DNA from: Capillidium heterosporum | Lineage: Eukaryota; Entomophthoromycota; Entomophthoromycetes; Entomophthorales; Capillidiaceae | Assembly (NCBI GenBank): GCA_016630905.1 | Contig: WBMQ01000011.1 | Coordinates: 558,001 to 622,000 of the forward strand | Direction: 5' to 3' | DNA length: 64,000 nucleotides | In this document: one piece after another, positions 35,456-47,561 of the stretch | How the letters are laid out: the number at the start of each line of letters is the position of its first letter | Numbering within the stretch: the first letter of the stretch is position 1 | Notes under the pieces: model-generated | Databases searched by the model: none | Told to the model about the DNA's origin: nothing | The model's input: the letters and a program-made list of their open reading frames with translations, nothing else | Program-made: the position numbers and the translations under genes

Positions 35456-38400
35456 ATGAAAGGATCAGGAGACATACCAGTATCTGTTGTCAAAGTTGTT
35501 TATAAAAACAAAGCGCGGGTAATTAAGATCCCCTACGACATGGGATGGCACGATTTTGAGGCAAAGGTCTGTGCGCTTTTCAGCTTAAACCCGCCTATTA
35601 CATTAAGCTATATCGACGATATGGGCATATCAGTCATTGTCGACAACGAGGACGATTTCTTCTTCTACATGGACGAGGATTTCAATGGCAGGTTAGAGAT
35701 TGTTGGCAACAGTGACGATGGAGACGGCGAGGTGTCCCAATGGACGGTAGTACGAAATGATACTAACGCCGCTAACCTGGTTAAGGAAAATGATGTCGTA
35801 AGTGTGGCCACCTTCAGCGAAGGAAGAAATCCAGCCTACACCGAGAAATGCACTTCAACCAACTCACCCATGAACTCACCATTACCCAACGTGCAGGTAT
35901 TTGAACTTGGTAAAGAGATAAGCCTAACTCCAGGTGAAGAAAACCCCAACGTAGCTTTAAATTTCCATAATCCCGAAGCACCTAGCGAAGATAAATCAGA
36001 CACTCAGCAGGAAAGTGTCGAGGAATCGAATGTAAGCCACACGAACTCCGACAAGGCCTCGTTGAACTCGGGTGTGGATTCAGATAAATCCACCAGCACC
36101 TTTGAGGAGGTCTTGCCTTATGGCGAAACATTAAATGTAAATCCAGTAAACGATGAAGCAGATACCAAAGAAGATTCTACTACCTCAAAATCTTCAGAAG
36201 ACGACAGAATGCTCACATATAACCGTCCATCTCAGGAAGGAAGTGTGCGATCGAGCATAGATTCAGAAAAGGAGTCTTCCAACCAAGAACTGCTTACCGA
36301 GCCAGAAGACTCTCAAAGTGTAGATATATCCACCAGTTTCACACAAAAGCTACCTCCTGAAACACTTGAAGAATCTGAGCACACATCAAATGTACATACC
36401 GAGTTAGACGTATACGAACAAGTATTGGACGTAGAAGTTTCCGAGCTTGCTAAAGAGGTCGAATATATCCCTGCTGGTGAACCGACTTTGCCAGTCAATA
36501 CCGAGTTGCCACAAAGTGAAATTGATAGAGAGTACCAATCAGAGCTCAATCATCTCGTAGAAACCGCTGATGTACTAAACGAACCTACCGCTACTGAAAA
36601 ACTCGTAGATGATTCTAATGCTGAGCATATCGACTTGGAATCCCTTAAAGGTGATTCGATTGGAACCTCCGATGAGACCTTCAAGGCAAATCCATCGCCA
36701 AGTAACAGTGTTCATGTAGCCGATACATTCGATGAATTAGATGTCTACCAACAGTTCGCCGAAAATCTAAAGGAGGTTCTGGATATTCAGACCGATAAAG
36801 CGTCCAATGTAGATCACCAGGAAGAGTCACAGCTTAACACCGAACTTCTCGATGCTGGAAAGAATCTTTCTGAACAAGGTTCGACCGAGAATGTTGGACA
36901 GAGCGAGGACATTGGTAACCAAAGCTCATCTGTTCCTAGCCCTAGCGTGAACTACAACTTTGAGCAATTCATCCTCCTTCAAGGTGTCCGGTCCATATGC
37001 CAAGGTTCTGAACAGGTTTTAAACAACTGTCCCTCGTTGCTCATACTGACTGAAATTTTAACTGACCAAGTCCTCCATGGTGTCCCGATCGATTTAGAGG
37101 TTTTGGAACGCGGTATCGCCTAGATTAGGAGTCATCAATGACGACAAGGACGTCGAAAGAAAATATCCCCCAACTCGACAGCCTGCCCTCCAACCTATTG
37201 ATTGCTCTGAACAAGATCATCAAGCAGCTTGGATCGTCCATCAACACCCTTATTGAAAAGGATATTAGTCCTTTTATCACCGAGCACTTCCAACGAAACA
37301 CAACTTCTGAACAGTCTCCCGATACAGCTGAGCCTAAAGAAGCAGAGACTATCCCTGTTTCTGACCCGTGTAGCTCATCAACTCAACCCGAGGTGCCTTT
37401 TTTCATTCCTCCTCATCCAAACTGCCAGTTACCAAAGGTCGATATTCCAAGCGAAGCTGAGGGTGAGAACGAAAATTCAAACCAGGAAAGTAACAGTGGA
37501 GTAAAGAATGTACCTTTTGACCTTCCTTCAATGCTACTTAAAGGGCTATCTTGGATCGATAAAGCAGCTATCAGTTCAGTCGAAAACTTGATGGAACTCA
37601 ACAATGCCAGTAAAAAATCTTCCAATACCAATTTATCTCCTGAAACCGAGAACCTTCCAACCGAACAAGTCTCTGATGCACCTGCTCTCAATACCGATAT
37701 CACGCCCAACCTGCCCCACTCAAAGCTTTGTAAGAAGGGTAAAAAGTCCGGTAAAAAGCACTCTGGAAGAAAGAAGGGATCTTCCAAATCTGAGGTCAGT
37801 ACCGATAACAACGTCGAGGCTCAAAGCATTGCCTCCAACAGCACTGACAAATTGAGCCAATCTGTTGTCCAATATGGAGGCTATCAGAGAGGATATTGTC
37901 ACTGTCGTCGATGTTGAAACTGAAGCAGAAGAATTACCCTCTACCTCCAAATCCGTTGACACTCCTGCCAGTAGCCAGGTAGATCCAGCCGATGATGGGA
38001 TCTTGGGAAGCTTATTCCCGATGGCTGAGCTCTACCGCAGACCTTTGAACGCCCTCAATAGCTACACCAACAACTTTACCAGCAGCTACGACGATCACAA
38101 GTTCTGGGGTGCCACTCACAACACCTACCAACCTAGTGCTGACCAACCCTCATACAACCACTCGTACCCCAGTGAAATCTATCAACAGCGTTACTCCAGC
38201 TCGACCTACCAGCCTCAAATCAACCACTCGTACCCCAGCGAGATCTACCAGCAGCGATACTCTAGCTTACCCGAAGAACCTAAAGAATTCTACACTAACC
38301 CTACCCAAGAATCTAACCAGTCAACTCAGTCCAACGCGACCGATTCTTTTTATGTCAACAATACCGCATATCAAAGTCAGTCAACCCAAATCAACGAGCC

Positions 38401-38620
38401 AGCCCCCTACGTCTACACCGAAAACTACCCTGTTGATGCCGAAGATGAATTGGACGGCAGTTACACTGGTGAGATCGATCCCAAAGATGCAGCTTTGATC
38501 TCAGGCCTCGCTACATTACGCGATATGGGCTTCCATAACGACATGGAGAACTTGGATGCCTTGCAAAAGACCAACTGCGACGTCCTTGAAGCCGTCAACC
38601 ACCTGCTCAACTACACATAG
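35456..38620 (+). CDS. PB1...UBA protein, possible p62/NBR1-like autophagy receptor; coding in three frames
   Basis: Three long frames follow one another: 35456-37123, 37138-37917 and about 37858-38620. The first begins with a PB1 domain (SVVKVVYKNKARVIKIPY with a basic cluster, then the acidic OPCA-like SYIDDMGISVIVDNEDDFFF). The last ends with a UBA domain (DAALISGLATLRDMGF...LDALQKTNCDVLEAVNHLLN). PB1 first and UBA last is the layout of p62 and NBR1, which link ubiquitinated cargo to the autophagosome. SQWTVV after DDGDGEV (about residue 97) fits an acidic W-x-x-V Atg8-binding motif. The long middle is disordered and rich in Ser and Glu. A ZZ finger and the NBR1 FW domain are missing. The first break can be an intron whose acceptor is ATTAG at 37128, though no good donor is seen. 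The second needs a 1-nt shift between 37858 and 37917. Either rare introns, an assembly error or real damage. Confidence 0.7.
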
Positions 38621-39704
38621 TTAGCTTGCTTTTTTATTATATTAAACTGTAGTGTATTCCGTACTTTTAGTTTTAGTTTACCTTGTATAGTATTATAATA
38701 TTTGATTAACAACTCAATAGTATAAAGGTTTCTACCAAGTTCAGATATAAACTTGGAGTTCTGAGGCCACAATTGGCACAAATAGTTTATCGATATCCAT
38801 TGTAATTTTACTCAATATCTCTATATAACCCAACGAATAACATGAAGCACCGTATAAAGTAATATATTTGATGTACTATCTAATCCAGCTCATTGGACTT
38901 GGCGAATTGGGTTGTAGCTTGGTACCTAGTCTACTCTTTAACCTTTACGTAGCTGAACAGGTGGTATCATATTCGTAAAGTCCCACATGTAATATAAAGA
39001 TATAATCAACATCAATGTTTGAAAGTCAAAGTTGGCTATCGAAATATCTGCAAAGCTTGGTCCATTTTGAAGCTATTTTAGTCTTTTATATATAGATGGT
39101 ATTGGGAAAAAAGGGAGGATATAGTATAATAATAGATGGCTTAGGTGATTAACGTTTCGAGTTTAATATAAATTTAGGACAATATAAATATTTCATCTAA
39201 TTTTAATATTTATAATAGGCGCATCTTTCAGACCTATACCACCCTACATGTTTTGGTGGATTTTATCGAGTACACCAAGACCAAGCAGTCTTAGGATTGA
39301 AGATATACATATCTTCTAAATACTGACAAAGTTTCTTTATACAGTCATCTAATTATTATTTCTGAAACCATCTATTTCATCTAGCAATTTTTTGAAAACA
39401 ATATATATAACAATAAATCTATAGGATAAAAATTCAGTTACCAGAGAGCTCTAGTGTATTTCTTACTTTTCTTTTACACTGATATAATGAAGTTAGATAA
39501 AGTGGTTGGTATTTTGAACCATACTTGCCTTTACAGATTACAATTAAAGCTAAATAAAAATACATGAGAAATATTGGCATATTTAATCATGCAGTATCAG
39601 CAAATTACCGTAAATATAAAAAGGAGGGATTTAAAAATATAGTTCCCATTACCCAACTACCCAACATAACTTTTAATAACTTATCTATCGGCAGCTCAAT
39701 TACT
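38621..39704. other. Intergenic between convergent genes
   Basis: 1.1-kb AT-rich spacer between the 3' ends of the PB1-UBA gene and COQ8. A small frame at 39564-39776 overlaps COQ8 antisense and is not supported. Confidence 0.4.
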
Positions 39705-41738
39705 CTACAAGCCGCTGGTAACTCTTCTAAAGATCTCCCCGCAGTCCAAATTTGCCTTCATCCTAGCGCACAGTAAGAATGCTCCTGAAAGTTTTCTATG
39801 TAGGGCCAAGGTGGGTTCGGGGGGTGGCGTCAACCGTAACTTCAACATGGTCGGTATAAGTTCTCTAATGCGTTGGGTGATAGTCTGGTTGGCAAAGTCA
39901 TAGGTACCATTTTGACGAAACGGTTCAGCTAACGTAAACATAGACTTTAAGTGAGCATCGATCATGGTACGATGTTCATCTCCCGTAAAGTAACCTAGGG
40001 ATTGAGATAAATTGATAGATGTATCGCGGTCTTGGGTGATAGCAGCGCGTAATAGAGCCAAGTAATCCTTCAGGAATGGATCTTCGAACTCGCGGCTGGC
40101 TCCAAAATCTAAAAGGCCAATCTAAAGTAAAGTTTAGATTTAGAATATATGCAAATATATTTTGATACCTTGCCTGTGCTTGGTAAATAGAGGAAGTTAG
40201 ACCAGTTGGGGTCGGTCTGCATAACCTTTATCTGGAAAATTTCCTTGAGGCACAGCTCCAAAAGTTGTCCAGCAATCTAAATGTCAGATAATTAAACTAA
40301 AGTATACACTACAAACTTACAAAGTTACGAGTGCCTTGATCCATCTCTAAGCACTCACTCAACGAAACTCCTTCCAATTTAGACATGGTCAAGACAGTTG
40401 AAGTTGATAACTCATCGATGATATCGGGAACTACGAATTCGGTACCTTGCAGCTTCTCCTTGAATAGCTTGCAGAATTTGGCTTCCCGTAGGTAGTCACA
40501 CTCCCATTTCAGCTCGTACCGACTGATCTCTATAGTTCGCTCCAAATATAAGCCGCGGGGTAAAAGTTTGCTGCCAATCAGAAGGAGTCGTAAAGCATCG
40601 AGATCGCTATCGATAGACTTGGCTACACCGGGATACTGAACTTTAACGACGACATCCATTGGAGTGGAATTTGGGGCTTCCATATATTTAGCGATGTGGA
40701 CCTGACCTATAGATGCAGCAGCTATGGGCATGTAGTCGAAATGCTGTAGCTTGTCTTGCCATCCTTCACCCAGCTCGGTATTCAGGACATGCTAGTTTAG
40801 TTAGAATAAAAATCAGTCCCATAGATAAATATAGTAGTACTTCAAGTTGTTGCTTGGGCATCGATGTACCCTTAGCTTGGATTTGGAACAATATCTGCTC
40901 AATCTCCTTAGGCAGTATGTTGCTATCCTGAATAGCTAGTACTTGACCCAGTTTTTGGGCAGCTCCACGCATCTTAGTCAGTCGATCGACTATTCTGTTG
41001 ACATTGCTAGCGTTCCAAAGTTTGGAATCTAGTAATCGTTTTAGCTAATTAGTTTTTGTAAAAATTGAATACCGGTATCAGAGCTGAAACCTAAAGTCCT
41101 CTTAAGAGATTCACTGGCATATCCAAATGTAAGACCTGTAGCTAGACCTAATATAAGCCTATTAAATGCTATTCTAAATTAGATACTTACTCCCGTATTG
41201 GAACAAACGACTTATCTTACTAGTTGGTACCTTTGCTTGCTTGATAGCTTTTTCATTGGTTTTCATTGCCTTGAGGTCTGTAGCCAAATTTTTAGGTAGA
41301 ACTTACTGTAGTTGGAGTGCTTAAAGCTTCTGGGGCATCCTGTTCATTAAATGTACCGACTTTTGGATTAACTGATTCTTTATTATCTATATCTAAACCT
41401 GATGCTTCTATTTGACTAAGCGAAGTCTCCTTATCTAAATTAGTGGCAGTTGGTTGGACATCTTGAAAAGTAGAGATTTCATCTAATTCCTTACTAGCAA
41501 CATTACTTTCCCGGTAATTAGCCTCTTTAATCAAACTTTCATCTATCTTAACTTTATTTTTCGTTGCAACATCTACTTCCTCGAAATCATTAACTTGAAC
41601 CTTACTCTCATTGGCTTTAAAGTTCGCTAGCTTGATAAAGTTGTCGAAGTGTAGTTTGTGATTGTCTAAACTTATCTTGGTTACTTTGTATAGCCCAAGT
41701 TGGAATCGAAACAGCTCGCTAAGGTGGCGTCCCAACAT
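39705..41738 (-). CDS. COQ8: COQ8 / ADCK atypical kinase for ubiquinone synthesis
   Basis: UbiB-family ATPase of the mitochondrial inner membrane that supports assembly of the coenzyme Q synthesis complex. Several short introns (for example a 37-nt intron near 41255-41291 and one near 40797-40842) split it. Domains in order: a short basic N-terminus, an acidic Asn/Glu-rich linker of about 100 residues, KVPTSKISRLFQYGS, the family KxGQ motif in RGAAQKLGQVLAIQDSN, the Ala-rich loop AAASIGQVHIAKY that replaces the kinase Gly loop, VVKVQYPGVAKSIDSDL, DPNWSNFLYLP (catalytic loop with Asn) and IGLLDFGASREFEDPFL (metal-binding DFG). All residues that define the family are present. The long linker between the N-terminus and the KxGQ domain is larger than usual. 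It begins MLGRHLSELFRFQLG, compatible with import into mitochondria. Confidence 0.93.
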
Positions 41739-42079
41739 CTTGTTTGTAAGAGGTGTTGGTTTTGAACTATCAGATTTTTTAAACTTTTGGGACCTATTTC
41801 ATCACTGATTCTTGAGGAAACTAAAAATAGAATTTGAAAGGTCCAACTTAGCTAGAAATCTTTCGATTAGGATCAGATGGAAAAGTATTGGTGTAAAAGT
41901 TGGCAATACTTTCAAATAAAAGATGTATAGACAGTGTCAAATGAATACTAGCTAACAAATATGTTGGAATGTTCAAATGTATTCTACTTAATACTAGTAT
42001 TAAGTAGATTATTATCAAGCAAAGATATTTTCCAAACGTTTGAAAGAATAAATCAACAAGAATATAAGAAGCATATACT
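41739..42079. other. Intergenic
   Basis: 340 bp between COQ8 and the RSC9-like gene. The hydrophobic minus-strand frame 42096-41848 overlaps the 3' end of the RSC9-like gene and is taken as chance. Confidence 0.4.
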
Positions 42080-44031
42080 TTAAATCCATTTCTCACATAG
42101 CTTCATAAAACCGTAGTTCAACTTAGGGCTCCGGGATGAAAGTTCCACCAAAAACTGAGTCTGGACTCTCAAGTCAAACTCCTTGAAAAGCTTCGTTATC
42201 AAATTGGCCAGCAAAATTCGCAAGGTATCTAACTCACTGAGATCGTCTTCAACATCGACATCGTAGTGTCTCTCTCTACTGAAGGTAGGGTTCCCATTGA
42301 AACCAATGTTGTTGTTCATGACGATACTCTTATGGCTAATACTGTTTACAAGGAAGTCAGAGGGGTTGTAACTGGGATTGGGCGTATCACTCCTAGTTTC
42401 AACTGGCGTAGCTATACTTGCTATGGGTACGGTGCGATTGGCCTCCAAGATATGATTTCTCAGGTGGTCAACTAAATTTGCTCGTATATATTTCTTCTTA
42501 TCTGTACAAGCCTCCCATTTACATACGAGAAGACTAGCACCGGTAGGCAGATGGACGGCTCGGAGATGGGAAAGTAAATCCGCCTTGTTCAAAATAACAG
42601 TCGTACAGTTGTCGAATCTACATTGGTACCCATTAGTTTGTTTCTTCCTGCCGCTACCACTACCAGGGCCACCTCCACTACCACCACTGACAGCTCCGTT
42701 GACGTTGATTCCACTGTAGACGTTTATGTTGCTGGCGATGTTGACAAAACTCCTTAAGTCGGGTTGAGTGACTGGAGCGTGATGGTGCACCTCGATCGGA
42801 ACTTTAAAGCTTAATCCCTTCAAGACAAGCTTGTTGGTACTTGGATTGAAAACTACGCTCAAGTTCGGTACGTAGGCCATCAGAGTCTTCACCAAGATGC
42901 TTGAATCAAAATAGCTCAGCTTTGTATCTTGTAGAAATTTGGCTTGGAGATCGTTGATAAATATAACCTCGTTTGTGTTAAAGCTACACTTTTCCTTTAC
43001 CCTAAAAGCAACGTTAATATGTAATATAAATAAAGCACCTTACCAATCCAACACGACGTCAACAAAGGTAGTTCGGTTGCCTACAAGACGTGCGCCATTA
43101 TCAATACATCGATTTAAAATGATAATTAGACACTTGAACAAATTGTTTAACTTAGTCTCATGTAAACCCTGGAAGGATGCTTTAGGCAGAAAGTTAAAGA
43201 CTAAAGTCAAGAATTCCAATTTCTTGATCAACAGACTATGGCTTTGGTAGATATTCAAACTGTCGAAGGTCATCGAGAGGACATCGCTTTCCAGTAAGTA
43301 ATTGGAAGTTATTCGATTAAATTTATAAATCAAAAGTAGCTTATTTATACCACTAAATCCGACTTTGTTATAAAATAAATCGTCACTATCCACCATTTTG
43401 TTTAATAACCTCAATACCCGGTTGATATGCTTCAGAGATACGATCGGTAAAATGGTTTCAAACAGCTCAACCAAGTTTAGATTAAACTCTAATATGTCGT
43501 TGTTGTCACTTCCCAAAAATAATAAGCCCCCATCTAGCAAGGAACAGAGGTAGGTCAAACAGAGTTCTAGTAGGTTGGACAGACGCTTCAGGCTGATGTT
43601 AAAGGTGATGGCTAAATTTCGTACTATTATTACCGAAAGTAAACTGTTGTTATCGATGGAATTGATGTTGATGCTATCGTCCATTAATCGTCGTAAAGTA
43701 TGAGTAACCTTCTCCACTACAACTTCCAATACCTTGTCATAATCGGATGAGCTTATAGTTTTAGGTTGGTAGTAGCTTAAACTCAATAAATAGTGGTAGC
43801 TAAAGCTTACTTCATTAACCAGAGGACTCGTCAACCTTTTATATAGGTCAAAAGTTGGGATATTCAAATTGAAACTATGGTTCATTGTGCTGGTAGTATT
43901 GTAATAATTGACTAGTTTCCTGTCGATCCTCTTAAATTCAACATCTTTAATTGAGCTAGTACGTTTTCTATTTGGTGTATTCTCTGGTGAGCTTGGGTAA
44001 TAGTAGTTGTTGATATCATCATCATTCTTCC
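42080..44031 (-). CDS. RSC9: RSC9/ARID2-like chromatin-remodeling subunit (RFX-type domain plus C2H2 fingers)
   Basis: Two exons are clear: 44031-43044 and 43001-42080, with a 42-nt intron. The helical repeat region (for example LYKRLTSPLVNEVSFSYHYL) fills the first exon. Across the intron the frame reads VVLDW|VKEKCSFNTNEV with KLSYFDSSILVKTLMAYVPN, matching the RFX-like winged helix found in Rsc9 and ARID2. Two C2H2-like fingers follow: YQCRFDNCTTVI with HLRAVH, and LLVCKWEACTDKK with HLRNH. This order (Arm-like repeats, RFX, C2H2) defines RSC9/ARID2, a subunit of RSC/PBAF remodelers. The 5' end is not solved. The frame opens just after a likely 3' splice site near 44032, and another exon with GALQSEINYGPKMN lies at about 44075-44035, so the real start is upstream. 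Confidence 0.8.
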
Positions 44032-44513
44032 CTATTCATCTTGGGGCCGTAATTTATTTCTGACTGCAAAGCTCCTTTAAAACGATAGACGAGCTTTTTG
44101 CCAACTTTTTGAAATTATTCTAAAAGCTAAGATGTAGCAAATAGGAATTGATCAGACTTACATTTTAGTCAGGTCAGAATGTTTGAAAAGTTGAACTAAA
44201 ACCAACTAATCAAAAAGTAATTGGTTCCCAAGTATTTATAAGAAATATTTTATTAAAATACAATTTAATGAAATCAATCATGTCATGTTTGTTAGATAAT
44301 TAACTGGTTTCAACCTTCAGAATAGTCAACAATTGTTCAACTAAAGTTGGCACATAAAAGTATGAACTCAATATAAACTATATGTTATATATTTGTACTT
44401 TAATAGTTAAAATCTAAAGCAAATTTGTAATTTTTATGTGAAAATATAGATTTTCTCAGGCTTGTAATATAGTGCATTCTTTGATAGTTTAAAATTAGAT
44501 AGTGATGGATAGC
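44032..44513. other. Putative 5' exon of RSC9-like gene and spacer
   Basis: 44035-44110 probably contains an upstream coding exon of the RSC9-like gene. GTAAGT near 44155 could be a donor. The rest is AT-rich DNA up to the left boundary of the inverted duplication at 44514. Confidence 0.4.
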
Positions 44514-44595
44514 ATTCGCAGGGTTAAAAGTATATATCAAATATATACAACAAATAAATAAAGGATTATAAAATATCGTTTATTGGATCACACAT

Positions 44596-45135
44596 TTAGA
44601 ATCTTGCCTTGATGTGGTAGAGGACTTTCTTACCTCTACCATTATGGGCAATATCCTCCAAACGATAGTCACCGTGACCATCCTCATGCTTAAAGCGAAT
44701 CTCTTTGACGAGCTTGACACGTTTACCTTCCTTTCTAGGACAGACTCTGCGGTCATCGTCATCGTGGTCGTCGTCTTTGTTATCGCAAACGTCGTAAGAG
44801 TCTTCATGGACGGTGTGAGAACCACGCTTGACATGAACGTTTCCTTTGGAGTGTTTGTCAATACCATCTCTAGTTCTACCGATGATGGTCATGGTAGACT
44901 TTCTCCCAGGTCTGGGTTTGGGGTCGAAGGTGACTTCATGGACGTGGATCAGGTCAGTTGCACTACCACAGTCAAAGATTTCATCTTTCACGATTTCGAA
45001 ACAGTCGCGGTCCTTGAGGGGTTCGATGACTTGGTCCTTTGCGATAGAAGCTTCGGTAGGTTGCTGGGTAGTGGCTGCAGCCTTGGAAACAGTGGCTAAG
45101 GAGAGTGCCAGGAGGATGGTTGAGTAAAGCTTCAT
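44596..45135 (-). CDS. Secreted ML-domain (NPC2/PG-PI transfer protein-like) protein, left copy
   Basis: 179 residues. The signal peptide MKLYSTILLALSLATVSKAA is followed by a short linker and an MD-2-related lipid-recognition (ML) domain. Visible blocks are FEIVKDEIFDCGSATDLI, VHEVTFDPKPRPGRKSTMTI, RGSHTVHEDSYDVCDN, VCPRKEGKRVKLVKEIRF and a C-terminal beta strand ending YHIKARF. In fungal ML proteins the same positions read CG...I..I...PxPPxPG and DLC...CP. Four Cys remain; the C-terminal Cys usual for NPC2-type proteins is missing. An Asp/His tract (KDDDHDDDDRR) is inserted between the VC and CP cysteines. ML proteins bind single lipids such as sterols, phosphoglycerides or glycolipids. Identical to the gene at 47022 and transcribed away from it. 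Confidence 0.85.
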   Translation of the reverse strand: MKLYSTILLALSLATVSKAAATTQQPTEASIAKDQVIEPLKDRDCFEIVKDEIFDCGSATDLIHVHEVTFDPKPRPGRKSTMTIIGRTRDGIDKHSKGNVHVKRGSHTVHEDSYDVCDNKDDDHDDDDRRVCPRKEGKRVKLVKEIRFKHEDGHGDYRLEDIAHNGRGKKVLYHIKARF

Positions 45136-45174
45136 TTCTGTTTGTTGATGCTAGTTTTTGATAGAGTAGCTAGC

Positions 45175-45182
45175 TATTTATA
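45175..45182 (-). promoter_or_regulatory. TATA box of the left ML gene
   Basis: TATAAATA on the minus strand, 47 bp before the ATG at 45135. It is the mirror image of 46975-46982. Confidence 0.55.
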
Positions 45183-45698
45183 CATTTTTTATGTGTCTAA
45201 TTTCGAGTATTGTAAAATTCTTACCACACATCGCTAGTCTAGTAAGGATATATTTCTAATGGATAGAAACATAGACTATCTGAGATGACCGAGGCCATAC
45301 GACGTATACTCCCTAGTAGCCATGTAGTTACTTGAAATGTATCAAAGTGTAGCTTGAAATGGTCTTATACACCATTTCATATGCCACGATCCCTACGGGA
45401 CAACTATCTCCAAGACTGTAAAGGTACTCCAATGCTGACAACTTCATTTAGTTAATGCGCCTAGAATCAGTAGATTTATATTGGTAAAGGATCTTATGTC
45501 TTGGATCCACTTTCCAAAGAGGCTATATTTGACAGCGTATGCTATCTTGAAATAATTGTAGCAAAACTTAAGAATTCTTAAGTATGTATATTGCTATTTT
45601 AGTTTCATCAAGCATTAAATAGGAAGCCTTAATGTCATGTGGCTAAGATGCCAATCTAAATATTCTTAAATTTCAGCAAAACTTTCAAGTATAAATGA

Positions 45699-46458
45699 TA
45701 TAGTTAGATTATAGCTGGTTTTAAATTATTTATATATAACTACAATCTTCCAGGATGTGTTAATAGATAATATTAAGCCTGATAGGACGCCTTAAACAAT
45801 TAAAGGTTTATTATATTATATCTACAAATCAGTTAAAAAATTTTACTTTCAGTCAAACGGGACTTTACTTCCAAAGCCATAAGTATAGTATCTTTACATA
45901 ATATCCACTAATAATAACAGCTGATTGCAGGTAAATTTTTAAATTATATATCCTGGTATATTTGGGAATGATCGAAATTTCAATCTTTTAAACAAAAGTA
46001 GACGCATTTATTTGTATTAGGTATCGGTTTATTGAAACTCTAATTATATTTCAAAATGTATACTTAAAGGGATTATAATTGCCTTGAAAAAACCTATTCG
46101 AGACTTGGATATTTGTATCAAATTAAAGTACATGGTCAAAACGGGTATTATATATTTATATCGTCAGTAAACTAAATTATATTTTTATAAAGGCGTTAGT
46201 AAACTATAATCCAATAAGCTATTTATGTAGGCCTAAGCTTTATATTTATTTGCTTTCTTTAATATTGTATGTGTATCGAAACAAAACAAGCAAAATATCT
46301 TCCAAAATACAATACCTAGTATAGTAGTATGGTTACGTTGAAATACTATAAATAAAGCTTAATGATATTTATTTTCGACTATAGGTGTACTGTTGATTTA
46401 CTGCATTTATAATTCGTATTTCTATACTTTTTATGGTGATGATAACAATAAAGTTACT
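45699..46458. other. 760-bp unique spacer at the centre of the inverted duplication
   Basis: AT-rich, not symmetrical, no ORF that I can support. With the repeat arms it forms the shared intergenic region between the two head-to-head ML genes. Confidence 0.6.
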
Positions 46459-46974
46459 TCATTTATACTTGAAAGTTTTGCTGAAATTTAAGAATATTTA
46501 GATTGGCATCTTAGCCACATGACATTAAGGCTTCCTATTTAATGCTTGATGAAACTAAAATAGCAATATACATACTTAAGAATTCTTAAGTTTTGCTACA
46601 ATTATTTCAAGATAGCATACGCTGTCAAATATAGCCTCTTTGGAAAGTGGATCCAAGACATAAGATCCTTTACCAATATAAATCTACTGATTCTAGGCGC
46701 ATTAACTAAATGAAGTTGTCAGCATTGGAGTACCTTTACAGTCTTGGAGATAGTTGTCCCGTAGGGATCGTGGCATATGAAATGGTGTATAAGACCATTT
46801 CAAGCTACACTTTGATACATTTCAAGTAACTACATGGCTACTAGGGAGTATACGTCGTATGGCCTCGGTCATCTCAGATAGTCTATGTTTCTATCCATTA
46901 GAAATATATCCTTACTAGACTAGCGATGTGTGGTAAGAATTTTACAATACTCGAAATTAGACACATAAAAAATG

Positions 46975-46982
46975 TATAAATA
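46975..46982 (+). promoter_or_regulatory. TATA box of the right ML gene
   Basis: TATAAATA, 47 bp before the ATG at 47022. Confidence 0.55.
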
Positions 46983-47021
46983 GCTAGCTACTCTATCAAA
47001 AACTAGCATCAACAAACAGAA

Positions 47022-47561
47022 ATGAAGCTTTACTCAACCATCCTCCTGGCACTCTCCTTAGCCACTGTTTCCAAGGCTGCAGCCACTACCCAGCAACCTA
47101 CCGAAGCTTCTATCGCAAAGGACCAAGTCATCGAACCCCTCAAGGACCGCGACTGTTTCGAAATCGTGAAAGATGAAATCTTTGACTGTGGTAGTGCAAC
47201 TGACCTGATCCACGTCCATGAAGTCACCTTCGACCCCAAACCCAGACCTGGGAGAAAGTCTACCATGACCATCATCGGTAGAACTAGAGATGGTATTGAC
47301 AAACACTCCAAAGGAAACGTTCATGTCAAGCGTGGTTCTCACACCGTCCATGAAGACTCTTACGACGTTTGCGATAACAAAGACGACGACCACGATGACG
47401 ATGACCGCAGAGTCTGTCCTAGAAAGGAAGGTAAACGTGTCAAGCTCGTCAAAGAGATTCGCTTTAAGCATGAGGATGGTCACGGTGACTATCGTTTGGA
47501 GGATATTGCCCATAATGGTAGAGGTAAGAAAGTCCTCTACCACATCAAGGCAAGATTCTAA
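47022..47561 (+). CDS. Secreted ML-domain protein, right copy
   Basis: Identical over all 179 codons to the gene at 44596-45135, including the silent positions that I compared. Same signal peptide, ML domain, four cysteines and Asp/His insertion. No intron. Because the promoter is duplicated too, both copies should be expressed alike, which would double the dose. The single poly(A)-like AATAAA downstream (47573) lies inside the arm. A collapsed or duplicated assembly of one locus is an alternative to a true palindrome. Confidence 0.85.
   Translation: MKLYSTILLALSLATVSKAAATTQQPTEASIAKDQVIEPLKDRDCFEIVKDEIFDCGSATDLIHVHEVTFDPKPRPGRKSTMTIIGRTRDGIDKHSKGNVHVKRGSHTVHEDSYDVCDNKDDDHDDDDRRVCPRKEGKRVKLVKEIRFKHEDGHGDYRLEDIAHNGRGKKVLYHIKARF

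Larger units (their letters stand above)
44514..45698. repeat. Left arm of a 1,185-bp inverted duplication
   Basis: 44514-45698 is the reverse complement of 46459-47643. The ORFs are identical, and all noncoding stretches that I compared (boundaries, promoter, 45421-45480, 45601-45698) match without a difference. Paired coordinates add up to 92,157. Identity stops sharply at both ends: ATTCGCAG at the outer edge and ATAAATGA at the inner edge. Confidence 0.95.

Noticed and set aside
37077-37128. Simple one-base frameshift as the cause of the first break in the PB1-UBA gene
   Set aside because: Stops in both frames (37121-37123 and 37126-37128) rule out a single shift at the junction. An intron with its acceptor at 37128 fits better.
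37413-37811. 132-codon frame antisense to the PB1-UBA gene
   Set aside because: Shadow of a long, biased coding region; no recognisable protein.
41848-42096. Hydrophobic 82-codon minus-strand frame
   Set aside because: Overlaps the 3' end of the RSC9-like gene in another frame. Its hydrophobic look is typical of AT-rich DNA.
44614-45099. 161-codon frame antisense to the ML gene (and its mirror at 47058-47543)
   Set aside because: Shadow of the ML gene on the other strand. It appears twice only because the arms are identical.
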